Below, in pieces: positions 42,079 to 51,761 of a DNA stretch of 64,000 nt. Every line of letters begins with the position of its first letter. The stretch's first letter is position 1. The position numbers and the translations under genes were made by a program. The notes below the pieces were generated by a model. That model had not been told where the DNA came from. It did not search any database and was given only the letters and a program-made list of their open reading frames with translations. This DNA comes from an uncultured Eubacterium sp. GTDB taxonomy: Bacteria > Bacillota > Clostridia > Lachnospirales > Lachnospiraceae. The stretch lies in contig CAJTMV010000010.1 of assembly GCA_910577225.1 (NCBI GenBank), positions 1 to 64,000 on the forward strand, read 5' to 3'.

Positions 42079-44495
42079 TTCCGCAAACGTCTCTTCCAAT
42101 CCGTCCGCACACGCGGTCAGCCGGATGATCCCGGCATCCTCTGCGGAACGTATGACCGCCATCGCCCGTCCATAACAGGTGGTTCTGCTCTCATCGAAAA
42201 AATTCTCCTCTGACAGAGGATCAGCCGAGCCATATCCCTGCACCGCTCCGGCTCCTTCCGCCTTTAGGCACACTTTGCGGTCTGCCGATGTCTGCAGCGT
42301 CCCGTCTGCATCACGAAGCTCGATTGCCACATAAACAAGATCATTTTTCCGATCTTAATCCGATCCGGCGTCAGGCACAATGACACCTCGTCTTTTGCCG
42401 TGTGCAGGCAGTAACTATCTGTAGTCCCGTCTTCGTAATAAGCGACGGCCCGAATCTCGCCCGGCGTATACACCGTTTCAAACAAAACGCGGTACTGTTC
42501 TGCTTCGCCGGCCGGCTGTCTGCCGACACTGCTTCCATTCACAAACAGCTCAACTTCGGGAGCGTCTGAATAAACCTCCACCACACAGTTTTTCCCTTCA
42601 TACCCTTTCCATGTCCAGGAAGAAACCGTTACCGGCAGCGACCACGGCGTGCACATCGGCTCTTTTCCATAATGCTCCGGCAACTGTACTGCAAGATACG
42701 GCGCTTTTCGCAGACCGAATACAATTTCCCGCAAATAACTCATCGGACGTCGGTATCCGGTAATGTCAAAATCTCCGCAGTACGCCAGATACGCCGGATA
42801 TGGCTTCGCAAATCGCAGTCGGCCGTCGTAAGTTACGATGCCAATCCCCGCTTCTCCCAGATAATCCCAGGCCGTCCACGTATAGTCCCCGATGCAGGCC
42901 GGCAGCTGCTTTACTTTTTTCCAATTCGGCGCGATGTCCGGCGGCAGTGTTTCCGCCCCGTAAAATACACGGTTTGGATATTGCTTCATCTGATCGTACA
43001 CGTCCCGCATATAGTTTAATCCTATCAGATCCAGCGTTCCGTATGTTTCCTTTAATCCCTCTTCCACCTTCGGGTGTGACGAAAGATAGTTCATCGCCCC
43101 CATCAGCGCGGTCATGGTATCGTTGATTCCGCCGCCCGGCGTCCTTTCCGGCACGGTCATATGCATATCCTTCATTACTACCGGCAGGTCGCCCATAATT
43201 CCGATCATCCCATTGATCGCGTTGGTCACATACCGGGTCGCGTCAAGACTTCGGATTTTTTCCGCCAGCCTTCTGCTCCACTGCGCCCCCGCCGGCGTGT
43301 GAATCTCCTTGATCTCATTTCCGGTGGAATACATAAACACACAAGGATGGTTAAAATCTTTTTGCACGATATCTTCCAGGTCTTTTTCCCAGTTATCCGC
43401 AAACACGAGCGAATAGTCAAAAGGCCGCTTTATCTGCGTCCACATATCAAAGCTCTCTTCCATGACCAGCATACCCAGCCTGTCGCACGCGTCAAGCAAT
43501 GCCTCTGAAGACGAATTATGAGACATACGGATCGAGTTAAATCCTGCCTCCTTAAGCAGTTCGATACGTCGTTCCTCCGCGCGTTCCAGTGTCGCCGCCC
43601 CCACCGGGCCGTTGTCATGATGGATGCATCCGCCCCGGAGTAAAATCTTCGTACCGTTGATCCGCAGCCCGTGGACCGGATCCAGCTCCAGCCTGCGGAT
43701 GCCAAACGTACTCTCTGCCACGTCCAAGACCGTTTCCCCGTCGCATACCGAAACCCTGCAGCGATACAGACACGGGGTATCCACCGACCACAATTGTGGC
43801 TCTTTTACATAAATCCGCTGTGTCTGCACAGTTTTGCTCTGCTCAAACAGCGTTATGCGTGAGCTCTCAGCTGCTGCAACGTCTCCGTCAGGTCCAAGGA
43901 TTTCGGTTTTTAGCGCCACAGTCTTTCGAACCTTTTCGTCGTAACAAACCGTCGTGTCCACTTTCACTGCCGCAATTCCTTCTGAAATTTCCGGCGTGGA
44001 AATCCGCAGGCCATCCACGTCAATCCTTATTTTTCTGCCCTTGTACAAATACACGGGCCGGTAAATGCCGCTGCCTGTATACCACCGGCTGTTTGTCATG
44101 GCAGTGTTGACCGCCCTGACCAGAACCGTATTTTTTACGCCAAACTGCAGACAGTGTGTCACATCCGATATCAGTCTCGTATAACCGCCCTGCACGCTTC
44201 CTGCCAGTGTGCCGTTGACATACACATAACCACTGTTTTGAATCCCCTGAAATTCCAGGAAAAACGTGTTCTCTTTCTCTGACTCATCCAAATAAAACTG
44301 CTTCACATATTCATAATTACCGCCCGCAAAATAGCCGCCTTCGCTTGACGACGGACTGTCTGCACTGCGCTCTTCCCATACCATGGCGTCATGGGGCAGC
44401 GTCACATTTCTTCCCTCGCTGCCCGGCGCGGAATATGCCATTCCTTTTGGTACTTTTTTTACCGTCCATTCCCGGTTAAAGTCTTGTCTTTGCAT
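42064..44495 (-). pseudogene. Beta-galactosidase-type GH2 gene, frameshifted
   Basis: The first frame (44495 to 42264) encodes a GH2 enzyme: N-terminal sugar-binding domain, acid/base region YSTGNEIKEIH, nucleophile region VFYGAETLPP, IGDYTWTAWDYLGEAGIG, and a DUF4982-type domain. It then runs into unrelated text after DRIKIGK. The natural continuation (NDLVYVAIELRDADGTLQ) is in the next frame and ends at 42064. They join at a run of five As on the minus strand (42344-42348); one more A would restore about 810 residues. All catalytic parts lie before the shift, so a truncated enzyme might be partly active. AAAGGACAG precedes ATG; the disrupted sugar symporter is 22 bases upstream. Confidence 0.88.
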
Positions 44496-44517
44496 TTTCT
44501 CTGTCCTTTCCTGTTTT

Positions 44518-45888
44518 TTATTTTTCCGCCCGCATCTTCTTATTGTCTTCCTCTACTTTCATAAAGTAAAAGAGCACCGCAGACAGTACCATCGGTACGA
44601 TCACCGCCAGCAGATATGACCAGTTGATCGTCGCCACTGCCCTTTGTGTCTGCACTTTTACCATCCCGTCAAATCCGCCCATATCCAGCAGGAATCCTCA
44701 AAGCGCCGTGCCAAGGCCTGTTCCTACTTTGATTCCAACGGAAGAACACGAATAGATCATTCCTGTCATTCTGTGGCCAAATTTCAGGTGACTGTATTCG
44801 TCCGTTTCCGCAATAATCGCATTCATCGCCCCTGTCTGCGGTGCAGAAGCAACTGCTCTGATCGCCATACCGATAAGAACCAGTGTAAAATTACCGGTCA
44901 GACCGCCTATAACAACCGGAATGCAGCCCAGCGCGCCGACAATATTGGATGCCATGACCGCTTTGCTCATTCCGAATCTGGACGTCAAAAGCGGTACAAA
45001 CGGAAGCGCTATTGCCGATGGAAGAATACCCGCCAGACTCAGCGTACCAAGCAAAGACGCATTTCCCAGCTGGTAGGTTGCGAAGTAAATACCAAGACCG
45101 GCAGTAAGTCCGCTCCCCATATACTTCGCCAGGTACAGAGCAAGGATCAGCAGAAAATATTTGTTTTTAAAAAGAAGACCTATCCCCTGGAAAAATCCTG
45201 GTTCTTCTTTCTTTTCATCCATTCCCGCCGCCTCTCTTAAAACCTCTTCCGGCAGCTCGCGCACCGCGAATACCGGCACTAGCAGAAGCGTCAGACAAAT
45301 GATCGAATAGATCAGGGATACTGCCCGCCATCCTTTCTGCCCGCCTCCGAAATATTCTAACAGTCCGCTGGTACAAAAGCTAAGGAACAAAATCGCAACA
45401 CCGGCAAAAACAAACCGGTAGCTGCCCATCTGTACACGATCTTTCGGATTTTTTGTACACAAAGCAGTCAGCGTGGAATACGCAATATTGTTCATCGTAT
45501 AAAATACCGCTCCGATCAGGGTATAAATAATGAAAATAAAAGCATATTTCGTATTTTCCGTAAAGCTGCCCGGCACGTTAAACAGGATAAATGTAAAAAT
45601 CGCTACCGGAAAGGAGCTGACAAAGCACCAAAACCTTGCCTTTCCCATTTTACTGTGTGTGGCATCGATAATACGCCCCATAAAGATATCTGTAACACCG
45701 TCCAGTACCTTGGAAAGCATCAGCAGCGTTCCGACGACCGCAGAACTGATTCCCAGCGTATTCGTACAATAGATCATTATAAAGGATGCGACGAACGTCC
45801 AGCAGAAATTGGAGCCCGCATCTCCTACGCCGTATCCGATTTTACGGATCAGCGATAAACTTTGTTCCTGATTTTTCTGATTACTCAT
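44518..45888 (-). pseudogene. GPH family sugar symporter with in-frame TGA
   Basis: A sodium/cation-sugar symporter of the glycoside-pentoside-hexuronide (MelB-like) family: IRKIGYGVGDAGSNFCW, MLSKVLDGVTDIFMGRIID and about twelve helices. The frame meets TGA at 44698-44700 (codon 397) after GLGTAL, then continues in the same frame for 59 codons with the expected last helix (NWSYLLAVIVPMVLSAVLFY) to TAA at 44518. One base change thus removes the final helix. Start ATG 45888 has GAGGAAGGAAG. It precedes the disrupted GH2 gene, suggesting a beta-galactoside uptake and cleavage operon that is being lost, or errors in both. Confidence 0.85.
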
Positions 45889-46122
45889 TGTAACTTCCTT
45901 CCTCATTGTGTATTCCATCTGCTCTTTCTGCGCGCTTTGAACTTCTGTTACATTTAATTTACCTTGTCTGTTTTTCGTTTTCAATGTCGAAAACAGACTT
46001 TACAGACCAAAAACATTGCAAAATCCGTGTTCCGGACGCTTATCTCTTTTATTTTTTTGCAAATCGGATACAATAAAGCAGGGAACAGATGAGAAAGCTC
46101 ATGAATTTTGAAGGAGACTTCT

Positions 46123-47190
46123 ATGAATGATACAAATGACTCCCTTTTTAAAAGGAATATCGCTCTGACTGAACTGAAAATAGATAACAAGGCGAGTCTT
46201 TACGCCGAACAATACCGGATGAACAGTCCGTACATGCTTATTTATACCACTTATGATTTTAACCGTGAAGAAACTTTTTACAGCCTGATCGCCCCCGGAT
46301 TTTACAGATGCAATACTTTACACACAAGTTCGGACTTTATAAAAAATCGTTACATGCACCAGCATAATTATTTTGAATTTATGTTTGTCATCCACGGACG
46401 CGTCGCACAGAAAATCGAAGGACAAACCTACTCTTATCAGGAAGGGCAGTGCTGTCTGATCAATCAGAATGTCCGTCACGTAGAAATTGTAGAAGATAAT
46501 GCAGAGCTGATGTTTCTTGCCGTCTCAAATGACTTTTTCCTCAATCTGATCCGTTCTGACATCCATTATGACGAAACCGGACATATTATTTCACAGGAAA
46601 ATCCGATTTATGACCTGGTCTGGAAAACATGCAAAAACAGGAACACTTCTCAAAAACAATACTGGGATTTTATACCGACAGGCTCTCCGGCCGCTGCCGT
46701 GGCAAAATTTGAACAAATATTCGGTGTCATAATCCGCGAAACAGCCGGACGCCAGTCCGGGCTTCTGCCTCTTGTTTCCGGACTTATTTCCCGCATGTTT
46801 TCCATCCTGCTGGATCCCGAACAGTATACCTTACAAAAATTCACGCTGCCCAGCGACAAGGAAGAATATCTGTTCCTGCGTATCCAGGAGCTTCTAAAAC
46901 AGACAAACGGCTGTATCAGCCGCCACGACATGGCCGCAAAACTGCATTATGATCCGGATTATATGAATAAAATCGTCAAAAAGCGTACCGGCATGTCCTT
47001 ATTAAAATATGCGCGCAATTTCACTCTGGAAGAATCTGCACGTCTTTTGCTGCATACCGACATGCACATTTCTGATATTATGCAATGTCTCGGTTTTACA
47101 AACCGCAATCATTTCTACACGATTTTCAAAGAAAAGTACGGCGTTACTCCAAACAAATACCGGCAAAAAAAGACCGGGGAACCATCCTAA
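46123..47190 (+). CDS. AraC family regulator
   Basis: A 355-residue regulator with an N-terminal cupin-like domain (about 70-140: MHQHNYFEFMFVIHGRVAQ) and a C-terminal double helix-turn-helix (about 250-350: MAAKLHYDPDYMNKIVKKRT and LGFTNRNHFYTIFKEKYGVT). AAGGAGA precedes ATG 46123; an in-frame TTG at 46108 overlaps that site. It is divergent from the symporter/GH2 operon and probably controls it in response to the sugar. It is intact although the operon is not. A hairpin overlaps its stop. Confidence 0.92.
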   Translation: MNDTNDSLFKRNIALTELKIDNKASLYAEQYRMNSPYMLIYTTYDFNREETFYSLIAPGFYRCNTLHTSSDFIKNRYMHQHNYFEFMFVIHGRVAQKIEGQTYSYQEGQCCLINQNVRHVEIVEDNAELMFLAVSNDFFLNLIRSDIHYDETGHIISQENPIYDLVWKTCKNRNTSQKQYWDFIPTGSPAAAVAKFEQIFGVIIRETAGRQSGLLPLVSGLISRMFSILLDPEQYTLQKFTLPSDKEEYLFLRIQELLKQTNGCISRHDMAAKLHYDPDYMNKIVKKRTGMSLLKYARNFTLEESARLLLHTDMHISDIMQCLGFTNRNHFYTIFKEKYGVTPNKYRQKKTGEPS

Positions 47191-47209
47191 AACAGATGGG
47201 TTCCCCGGT
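47173..47209 (+). terminator. Hairpin at the AraC 3' end
   Basis: ACCGGGGAACCATC (47173-47186) pairs with GATGGGTTCCCCGGT (47195-47209) with one bulged base. The stop codon lies in the loop. The T-run is poor, so efficiency is uncertain. Confidence 0.7.
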
Positions 47210-47261
47210 TATGATATTATAAAATTGTTAAATTTTTCTCACTGTGTTACAGCTTTTAATT

Positions 47262-48191
47262 CTACACCGTCAGAAGTCCCGCGAGTTGTTCTACTTCTGC
47301 GACACTTAGACCTGAATCTTCTGCTATCTCCTCGATTGTCAGTTTTCCTCTTTTTAGCATCCTAAGCGCCGTTTTCTTTTGCGTTTCACTAATTCCCTGT
47401 CTTTTTCCCTGATTTAAAATAGTTCTTGCACTGGTTTCTATCAACGCTCCGCTCATCATATCACCTACGCCTTTCTGCACATTCTCGTATTTTTGTGCAA
47501 TCTCTTTAATCACATCACCGGAAAGCTCTATGATTGTGCGTTTGTCAAAAGCCCCGATCACTCCCTGCTGTTCCAGTTCGTCAAGCCTTTCTAAAATTTT
47601 CTGATACTCTGCCTTCAATTCCGCCAGTTTCCGCTCATTACGATTATACTCCGGAAAGTCTTTCTCATGTGAAAAAATATAAAACGGAATCAGCATCAGC
47701 AGACTTTTCTCAAAAATATCATTCAGTGAATACGTCTGCAATTTCATAATCGGCACATCGTACTGAACCGTTCCGCCTGGCGTAATGATCACATATTTCA
47801 TTTTATCTGGTGTTTTTTTGTAAGTCCGAAGATACAGAACCGACGTATTAGGGAATGTCACAGTCAATGTTTCCTCCGTAACCTCGCCCTCGTCGAGCGC
47901 TATCTGTGCGTCATATTCAAAAAGCCTTATTGTGATTTTTCCATCCGGCAGACTGCTTTCGCACTCAACATGGTATTTCTTCGGTATTTTCCCCAAAACC
48001 GTAAAATTCGTGTCCGTAATCCGTTCTTTGTCTGCCTCGTCCTGCTGGTCTAAAAAATGTTCATTAGGAAAAAAACGTATTTCTTCTTCCCCTGTGTATG
48101 TTTCCCCGAAAATTTCATTGATTATGGGAATAATCAGCTTCTGGCAGTCATTCAGAATGGTCCTGAATGCCCCGTCATATATATTTGCCAT
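47262..48191 (-). CDS. Rpn/PD-(D/E)XK nuclease-family transposase-like protein
   Basis: A 309-residue protein of the Rpn-like or PD-(D/E)XK nuclease-family transposase group that is multi-copy in Lachnospiraceae. The core is seen as DADKERITDTNF-like text (EADKERITDTNF, about 58-69) followed by YHVECESSLPDG; a coiled coil (about 195-230) and a C-terminal helical tail with a helix-turn-helix-like repeat (LTIEEIAEDSGLSVAEVEQL) follow. Start ATG 48191 has GAGGAAGGAA upstream; the longer frame overlaps the next gene. Family members can promote recombination or have defence roles, but no terminal repeats were found, so this is not a visible mobile element. Confidence 0.85.
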   Translation of the reverse strand: MANIYDGAFRTILNDCQKLIIPIINEIFGETYTGEEEIRFFPNEHFLDQQDEADKERITDTNFTVLGKIPKKYHVECESSLPDGKITIRLFEYDAQIALDEGEVTEETLTVTFPNTSVLYLRTYKKTPDKMKYVIITPGGTVQYDVPIMKLQTYSLNDIFEKSLLMLIPFYIFSHEKDFPEYNRNERKLAELKAEYQKILERLDELEQQGVIGAFDKRTIIELSGDVIKEIAQKYENVQKGVGDMMSGALIETSARTILNQGKRQGISETQKKTALRMLKRGKLTIEEIAEDSGLSVAEVEQLAGLLTV

Positions 48192-48271
48192 ATTTATTTC
48201 CTTCCTCTTTGTGTCTTTATCATACCATTTTTTCGCCTTAAATTCAAGAATTGCAAAGCATTTCACGCTGC

Positions 48272-48910
48272 TCAAAACTCTTTATTTTTATGAATACTCA
48301 CTGACACCAGAAAAGATATCGGAAACATCAAAAGCGCCGCAAAACTGTTTATCATACCTGTAAGCGGATGCTGCAGATTCATTTCGCCTGTGACCGGCGA
48401 TAAAGCCGCTGCGATCAGGCACATTAGACACACTGCCGCAAACGCAGACAGCAGTAAAACCAGCTCATTTTTTTCTGTGCCGATTTTTAAAATAACCGGG
48501 TACATCAGAGAAACGGAAATAACCGACAATCCCAATCCGTATTCATATCCCCAAAGGATCGATAATCCATTCCATGTCTGACCGGAAAGTATGACACAAA
48601 TGACCGTGCAAAAACCGGCAAACAAACCGCAAAAAATCAGAATCGCAAATGCGATATACTTTGCGCCTATCATCGTACTGCGCTTTAGCGGGAGCGTTCG
48701 CTCAAATTTATCCCACTTTGCCACCTCATCCGCATGCAGCGCGGTTCCCGTATTGACTACAAATAAAAAGACCTGTACCGCAATAATCATAGGATAAATA
48801 CTCGCATTGTTGATAATCAGCGGCGAAAAGACTAATGCTGCCGCCATCAGGAAAGACAGCTTTAGATTACTTTCCATTGAATAAAAGTTATTTCGAATCA
48901 GACCTTTCAT
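48272..48910 (-). CDS. ABC-2 permease of a GntR-linked ABC module
   Basis: A 212-residue membrane protein with six hydrophobic segments and ABC-2-like text (WDKFERTLPLKRSTMIGAKY, about 64-83) typical of permeases paired with YtrA-type regulators. It overlaps the ATPase gene by 4 bases (ATGA). The module probably exports or resists a cell-envelope-active compound; the substrate cannot be read from sequence. Confidence 0.85.
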   Translation of the reverse strand: MKGLIRNNFYSMESNLKLSFLMAAALVFSPLIINNASIYPMIIAVQVFLFVVNTGTALHADEVAKWDKFERTLPLKRSTMIGAKYIAFAILIFCGLFAGFCTVICVILSGQTWNGLSILWGYEYGLGLSVISVSLMYPVILKIGTEKNELVLLLSAFAAVCLMCLIAAALSPVTGEMNLQHPLTGMINSFAALLMFPISFLVSVSIHKNKEF

Positions 48911-49773
48911 TTCGTTTCCCCCTTCACATACAACAGCATAATTTCATCGATCGTTGCCGGAATTACCATCGCTTTCGGATATTTCTTTTTGGCGCTGTTT
49001 CGGTCGGCGACCAAAACCTGCCATTCATAGTCTTGTTTCCGGTAAGCGATCATATCCTTGGGATCGATCTTCTGAAACTGCGCCGCCCCGCATTTGACTA
49101 TGCCATAGCTTTCCAGAAGCTCGTCTTTGGGTTTTGAAAAAATCAGTCTCCCCTCATGAATAAAGACAATATAATCCGCTACTTTTTCCAAATCGCTTGT
49201 AATATGAGAGGATACCAAAACAGCATGCTCTTCATCCTGCACAAAATCGAGAAACATATCTAAAATATCGTCACGCACGACAGGGTCAAGCCCGCTTGTA
49301 GCCTCGTCTAAGATCAAAAGCTCCGGATGATGCGCAAAAGCCGCCGCAATAGAAAGTTTTGCTTTCATGCCCTTTGAAAAAGATTTTATTTTCTTTGCAG
49401 CCGGCAGGGACAGCTTTTCCAGCAGCGCAAAGAAATATTCCTCGTCCCAGGAATTGTAAATGCCTTTGAGTACCTTATTCAGTTTTTGGGGCGTAAGTTC
49501 TTCCGAAAAATTCGTTCCGTCAAAAACCACGCCGATCTTCTCCCTAACCTCCGGCTGCAGTTCTTCCACAGGACTTCCCAAGACCGAAATCTCGCCCTGA
49601 TCCTTGTGTATCAGCCCTAAAACTGAGCTCAGCGTCGTGCTTTTTCCCGCGCCGTTTTCACCGATCAGTCCGACGATCGTCCCCCGCGGCACTTCAAACG
49701 ACAGATCCGACAAAGTAAACGCTTTGTACTTTTTCGTCAATCCGGATACGGTCAATGCATTGGTATTCATCAT
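48907..49773 (-). CDS. ABC transporter ATP-binding protein
   Basis: A 288-residue ATPase with Walker A GLIGENGAGKSTTLSS (about 35-50), signature SFSKGMKAKLSIA (about 135-147), Walker B ELLILDEATSGLDP and H-loop VSSHITSDLEKVAD. It pairs with the overlapping permease. Its ATG overlaps the GntR stop (ATGA), so regulator, ATPase and permease are translated as one unit. It resembles the Bacillus YtrB-type ATPases. Confidence 0.94.
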   Translation of the reverse strand: MMNTNALTVSGLTKKYKAFTLSDLSFEVPRGTIVGLIGENGAGKSTTLSSVLGLIHKDQGEISVLGSPVEELQPEVREKIGVVFDGTNFSEELTPQKLNKVLKGIYNSWDEEYFFALLEKLSLPAAKKIKSFSKGMKAKLSIAAAFAHHPELLILDEATSGLDPVVRDDILDMFLDFVQDEEHAVLVSSHITSDLEKVADYIVFIHEGRLIFSKPKDELLESYGIVKCGAAQFQKIDPKDMIAYRKQDYEWQVLVADRNSAKKKYPKAMVIPATIDEIMLLYVKGETK

Positions 49774-50147
49774 TCATCCTCCTCATACAAAAGGGTAAGT
49801 AAATCTGTCAGTTTTTCCAGTTTGATGCCAGACGAACGGGCAATCTCCACTGCTTCTGCAAATTTTTCTTCGATCTTTTTCTGCTGCTCTTCTAAATAAA
49901 AATCCTGATTTTGCGCCGATACATAACACCCTTTTCCTGCCGTGGTTTCAATAAAGCCGTCCTCCTGCAACGTGGCATACGCTTTTTGAACCGTTAAAAT
50001 GCTAATGTGTAAAGATTTTGCCAAAGCCCGTACAGAGGGGATCGCTTCGCCGGTTTTTAATTCTCCGCTCATAATCGCCGCTTTGATCTGTGCAGAAATT
50101 TGCTCGTATAAAGGCCGGCTTGCCTTGTTGCTTACTATAATTTCCAA
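49770..50147 (-). CDS. GntR family regulator (YtrA subfamily)
   Basis: A 125-residue YtrA-type regulator with a winged helix (RPLYEQISAQIKAAIMSGEL, then IPSVRALAKSLHISILTVQK) and a short helical dimer tail. The start is TTG 50147 with GGCGGTGAG before it; the upstream in-frame ATG at 50222 falls in the -35 box. It heads the ABC operon and probably represses it by binding the nearby inverted repeat. Confidence 0.9.
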   Translation of the reverse strand: MEIIVSNKASRPLYEQISAQIKAAIMSGELKTGEAIPSVRALAKSLHISILTVQKAYATLQEDGFIETTAGKGCYVSAQNQDFYLEEQQKKIEEKFAEAVEIARSSGIKLEKLTDLLTLLYEEDE

Positions 50148-50162
50148 CTTCTCACCGCCATT

Positions 50163-50222
50163 CTGTACCGTACTGTTATGTAGCAACAAGTACAGTATAG
50201 AACAGATGCATTGAATTGTCAA
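50163..50222 (-). promoter_or_regulatory. Promoter and likely GntR operator
   Basis: Minus strand: TTGACA (50217-50222), a 17-base spacer and TATACT (50194-50199). CTGTAC (50163-50168) and GTACAG (50190-50195) form an inverted repeat from the -10 box into the leader, fitting autorepression. Confidence 0.75.
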
Positions 50223-50266
50223 TAGGAATCCTTCGTTGCAGCCTGACTGGCGTCCGGAAACGTTCG

Positions 50267-50680
50267 CTATAACACCATCAGCAGTGTCCCAATGCCTATC
50301 AGCACACAGCCAGCCAGCGACCGGATCGTTAATTCTTCATGCAGAAACCAGAAAGCAAATAAAATGGTAAACACAACGCTCAGCTTATCTACCGGAACCA
50401 CCCTGGTCGCCTTTCCAATCTGTAATGCCCGGTAATAGCACAGCCAGGAGGCTCCGGTTGCCAGCCCGGAAAGAATCAGAAATATCCAGCTCTTTTTACT
50501 AATTTGTGTCATTTCGTTCTGCGTATTGGTCAGAAACACCATCCCCCATGCCATAATGACTACAACAACCGTCCGTATTGCAGTGGCAAGATTCGAATTT
50601 ACGCCGTCTATGCCAATTTTCGCCAGTATGGAAGTCAGCGCCGCGAAAATCGCAGACAATAGTGCAAATAAAAACCACAT
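50267..50680 (-). CDS. EamA/DMT-type transporter, single-repeat
   Basis: A 137-residue membrane protein with five helices, equal to one EamA repeat rather than the usual two (about 300 residues). It reads FALLSAIFAALTSILAKIGI and RALQIGKATRVVPVDKLSVV, typical of small DMT proteins that work as dimers. GAGGAG lies 9-10 bases before ATG. It is transcribed alone. Substrate is unknown. Confidence 0.9.
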   Translation of the reverse strand: MWFLFALLSAIFAALTSILAKIGIDGVNSNLATAIRTVVVVIMAWGMVFLTNTQNEMTQISKKSWIFLILSGLATGASWLCYYRALQIGKATRVVPVDKLSVVFTILFAFWFLHEELTIRSLAGCVLIGIGTLLMVL

Positions 50681-50864
50681 ATCCTTGTTACTCCTCTCTC
50701 ACATTTGCTCTGGTCTATTATAGTATTTCCATACACTTTTAACAAGAATTATGAAAGAACAGACTGTCTGCATGCGCCGCCCTGCATTCAAAATTTGTAA
50801 CTCTTCCCGCATCGCATACGACATTCCCGCATGCGGCCTAACGATGGTTTTTATTAAAAACCAA

Positions 50865-50893
50865 TGGAAATCCGCGGCTTTCGGTGCTATAAT
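50865..50893 (+). promoter_or_regulatory. Promoter of the response regulator gene
   Basis: TGGAAA (50865-50870), a 17-base spacer and TATAAT (50888-50893). The in-frame start at 50864 lies in it, so TTG 50933, with GAGGT before it, is the likely start. Confidence 0.6.
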
Positions 50894-50932
50894 GGTTATC
50901 AGATATTATTCAGAAAGTCAGAGGTATTCCTT

Positions 50933-51640
50933 TTGCATACAAATATTCTGATCGTCGAAGACGATAATGACATCAATAAAATGTTAAACGAACTGCTCAC
51001 CCTGAACGGCTACCATACCATTCAGGCGTTTTCTGGTACGGAAGCGCTGCTGCATTTAAAAAACGATACTCCCGCCGCCGTCATTTTAGACCTGATGCTG
51101 CCCGGCATGACTGGGGAAGAGCTGCTCTCACATATAAAAACGACCTGGAAAGATACCGCTGTCATCGTAGCTTCTGCAAAAGAAGATACCGCCACACGCA
51201 TTTCACTGCTGCGCGCCGGAGCAGACGATTACATTACCAAGCCATTTGACACCGAAGAACTGCTCGCCCGCCTGGAAGCGGTATTAAGGCGCAGCCAGAA
51301 GCAGACGGCCGTACCTGCAGACAGCTGTTATCCCATCCAGGCGGCCTGTGTCCGCTACAAAAATCTCACCATGTATCCGGATAATTATACCGTATTTGCC
51401 GACGATACGGAGCTGCCTCTTACCAGGCGGGAATATCTGATTCTGGAGCTTTTGATGTCACATCCTGAGAAAGTCTTTACGAAAAGCAATATTTATGAAT
51501 CGGTATGGAACGAAGAATTTTTAGGGGAAGATAACGCCGTAAACGTACACATCAGCAATATCCGGCAAAAGCTGGCAAAGCTCTGCCCGCAGGAAACTTA
51601 TATCCGCACGGTCTGGGGGATTGGATTTAAAATGGACTGA
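50933..51640 (+). CDS. OmpR-type response regulator
   Basis: A 235-residue regulator with an N-terminal receiver (NILIVEDDNDINKMLNELL; phosphoacceptor in VILDLMLPGMTG; Lys in YITKPFDTEEL) and a C-terminal winged helix (about 140-235: LPLTRREYLILELLMSHPEK, then NAVNVHISNIRQKLAKL). It starts a unit with an ABC transporter and, at the end, a histidine kinase, as in bacitracin/lantibiotic resistance loci. Three 11-bp direct repeats in front of the ABC genes are its likely target. Confidence 0.93.
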   Translation: MHTNILIVEDDNDINKMLNELLTLNGYHTIQAFSGTEALLHLKNDTPAAVILDLMLPGMTGEELLSHIKTTWKDTAVIVASAKEDTATRISLLRAGADDYITKPFDTEELLARLEAVLRRSQKQTAVPADSCYPIQAACVRYKNLTMYPDNYTVFADDTELPLTRREYLILELLMSHPEKVFTKSNIYESVWNEEFLGEDNAVNVHISNIRQKLAKLCPQETYIRTVWGIGFKMD

Positions 51641-51650
51641 CCGTTCAATC

Positions 51651-51704
51651 TTTATACTTTCTTAATACTTTTCCTAATGTTTCTAAACAACTGGCAGGTA
51701 TACT
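51651..51704 (+). promoter_or_regulatory. Response-regulator-type promoter of the ABC genes
   Basis: Three consecutive 11-base units, TTTATACTTTC, TTAATACTTTT and CCTAATGTTTC (51651-51683), precede TATACT (51699-51704), and the -35 region (AATGTT) is non-consensus. One-turn repeats over a poor -35 fit binding by the OmpR-type regulator encoded just upstream. Confidence 0.6.
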
Positions 51705-51761
51705 ATCACTATCAGCAAACAACACATCTGTCTTTGGATGTAACAACGAAAGGAAACCGTT

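Noticed and set aside
44698..44700. Selenocysteine codon in the sugar symporter
   Set aside because: The GPH family is not known to contain selenocysteine, no convincing hairpin follows the TGA, and the neighbouring gene is also disrupted, which favours decay or error.
47262..48191. Complete insertion sequence around the Rpn-type gene
   Set aside because: No terminal inverted repeats or target duplications were found on either side.
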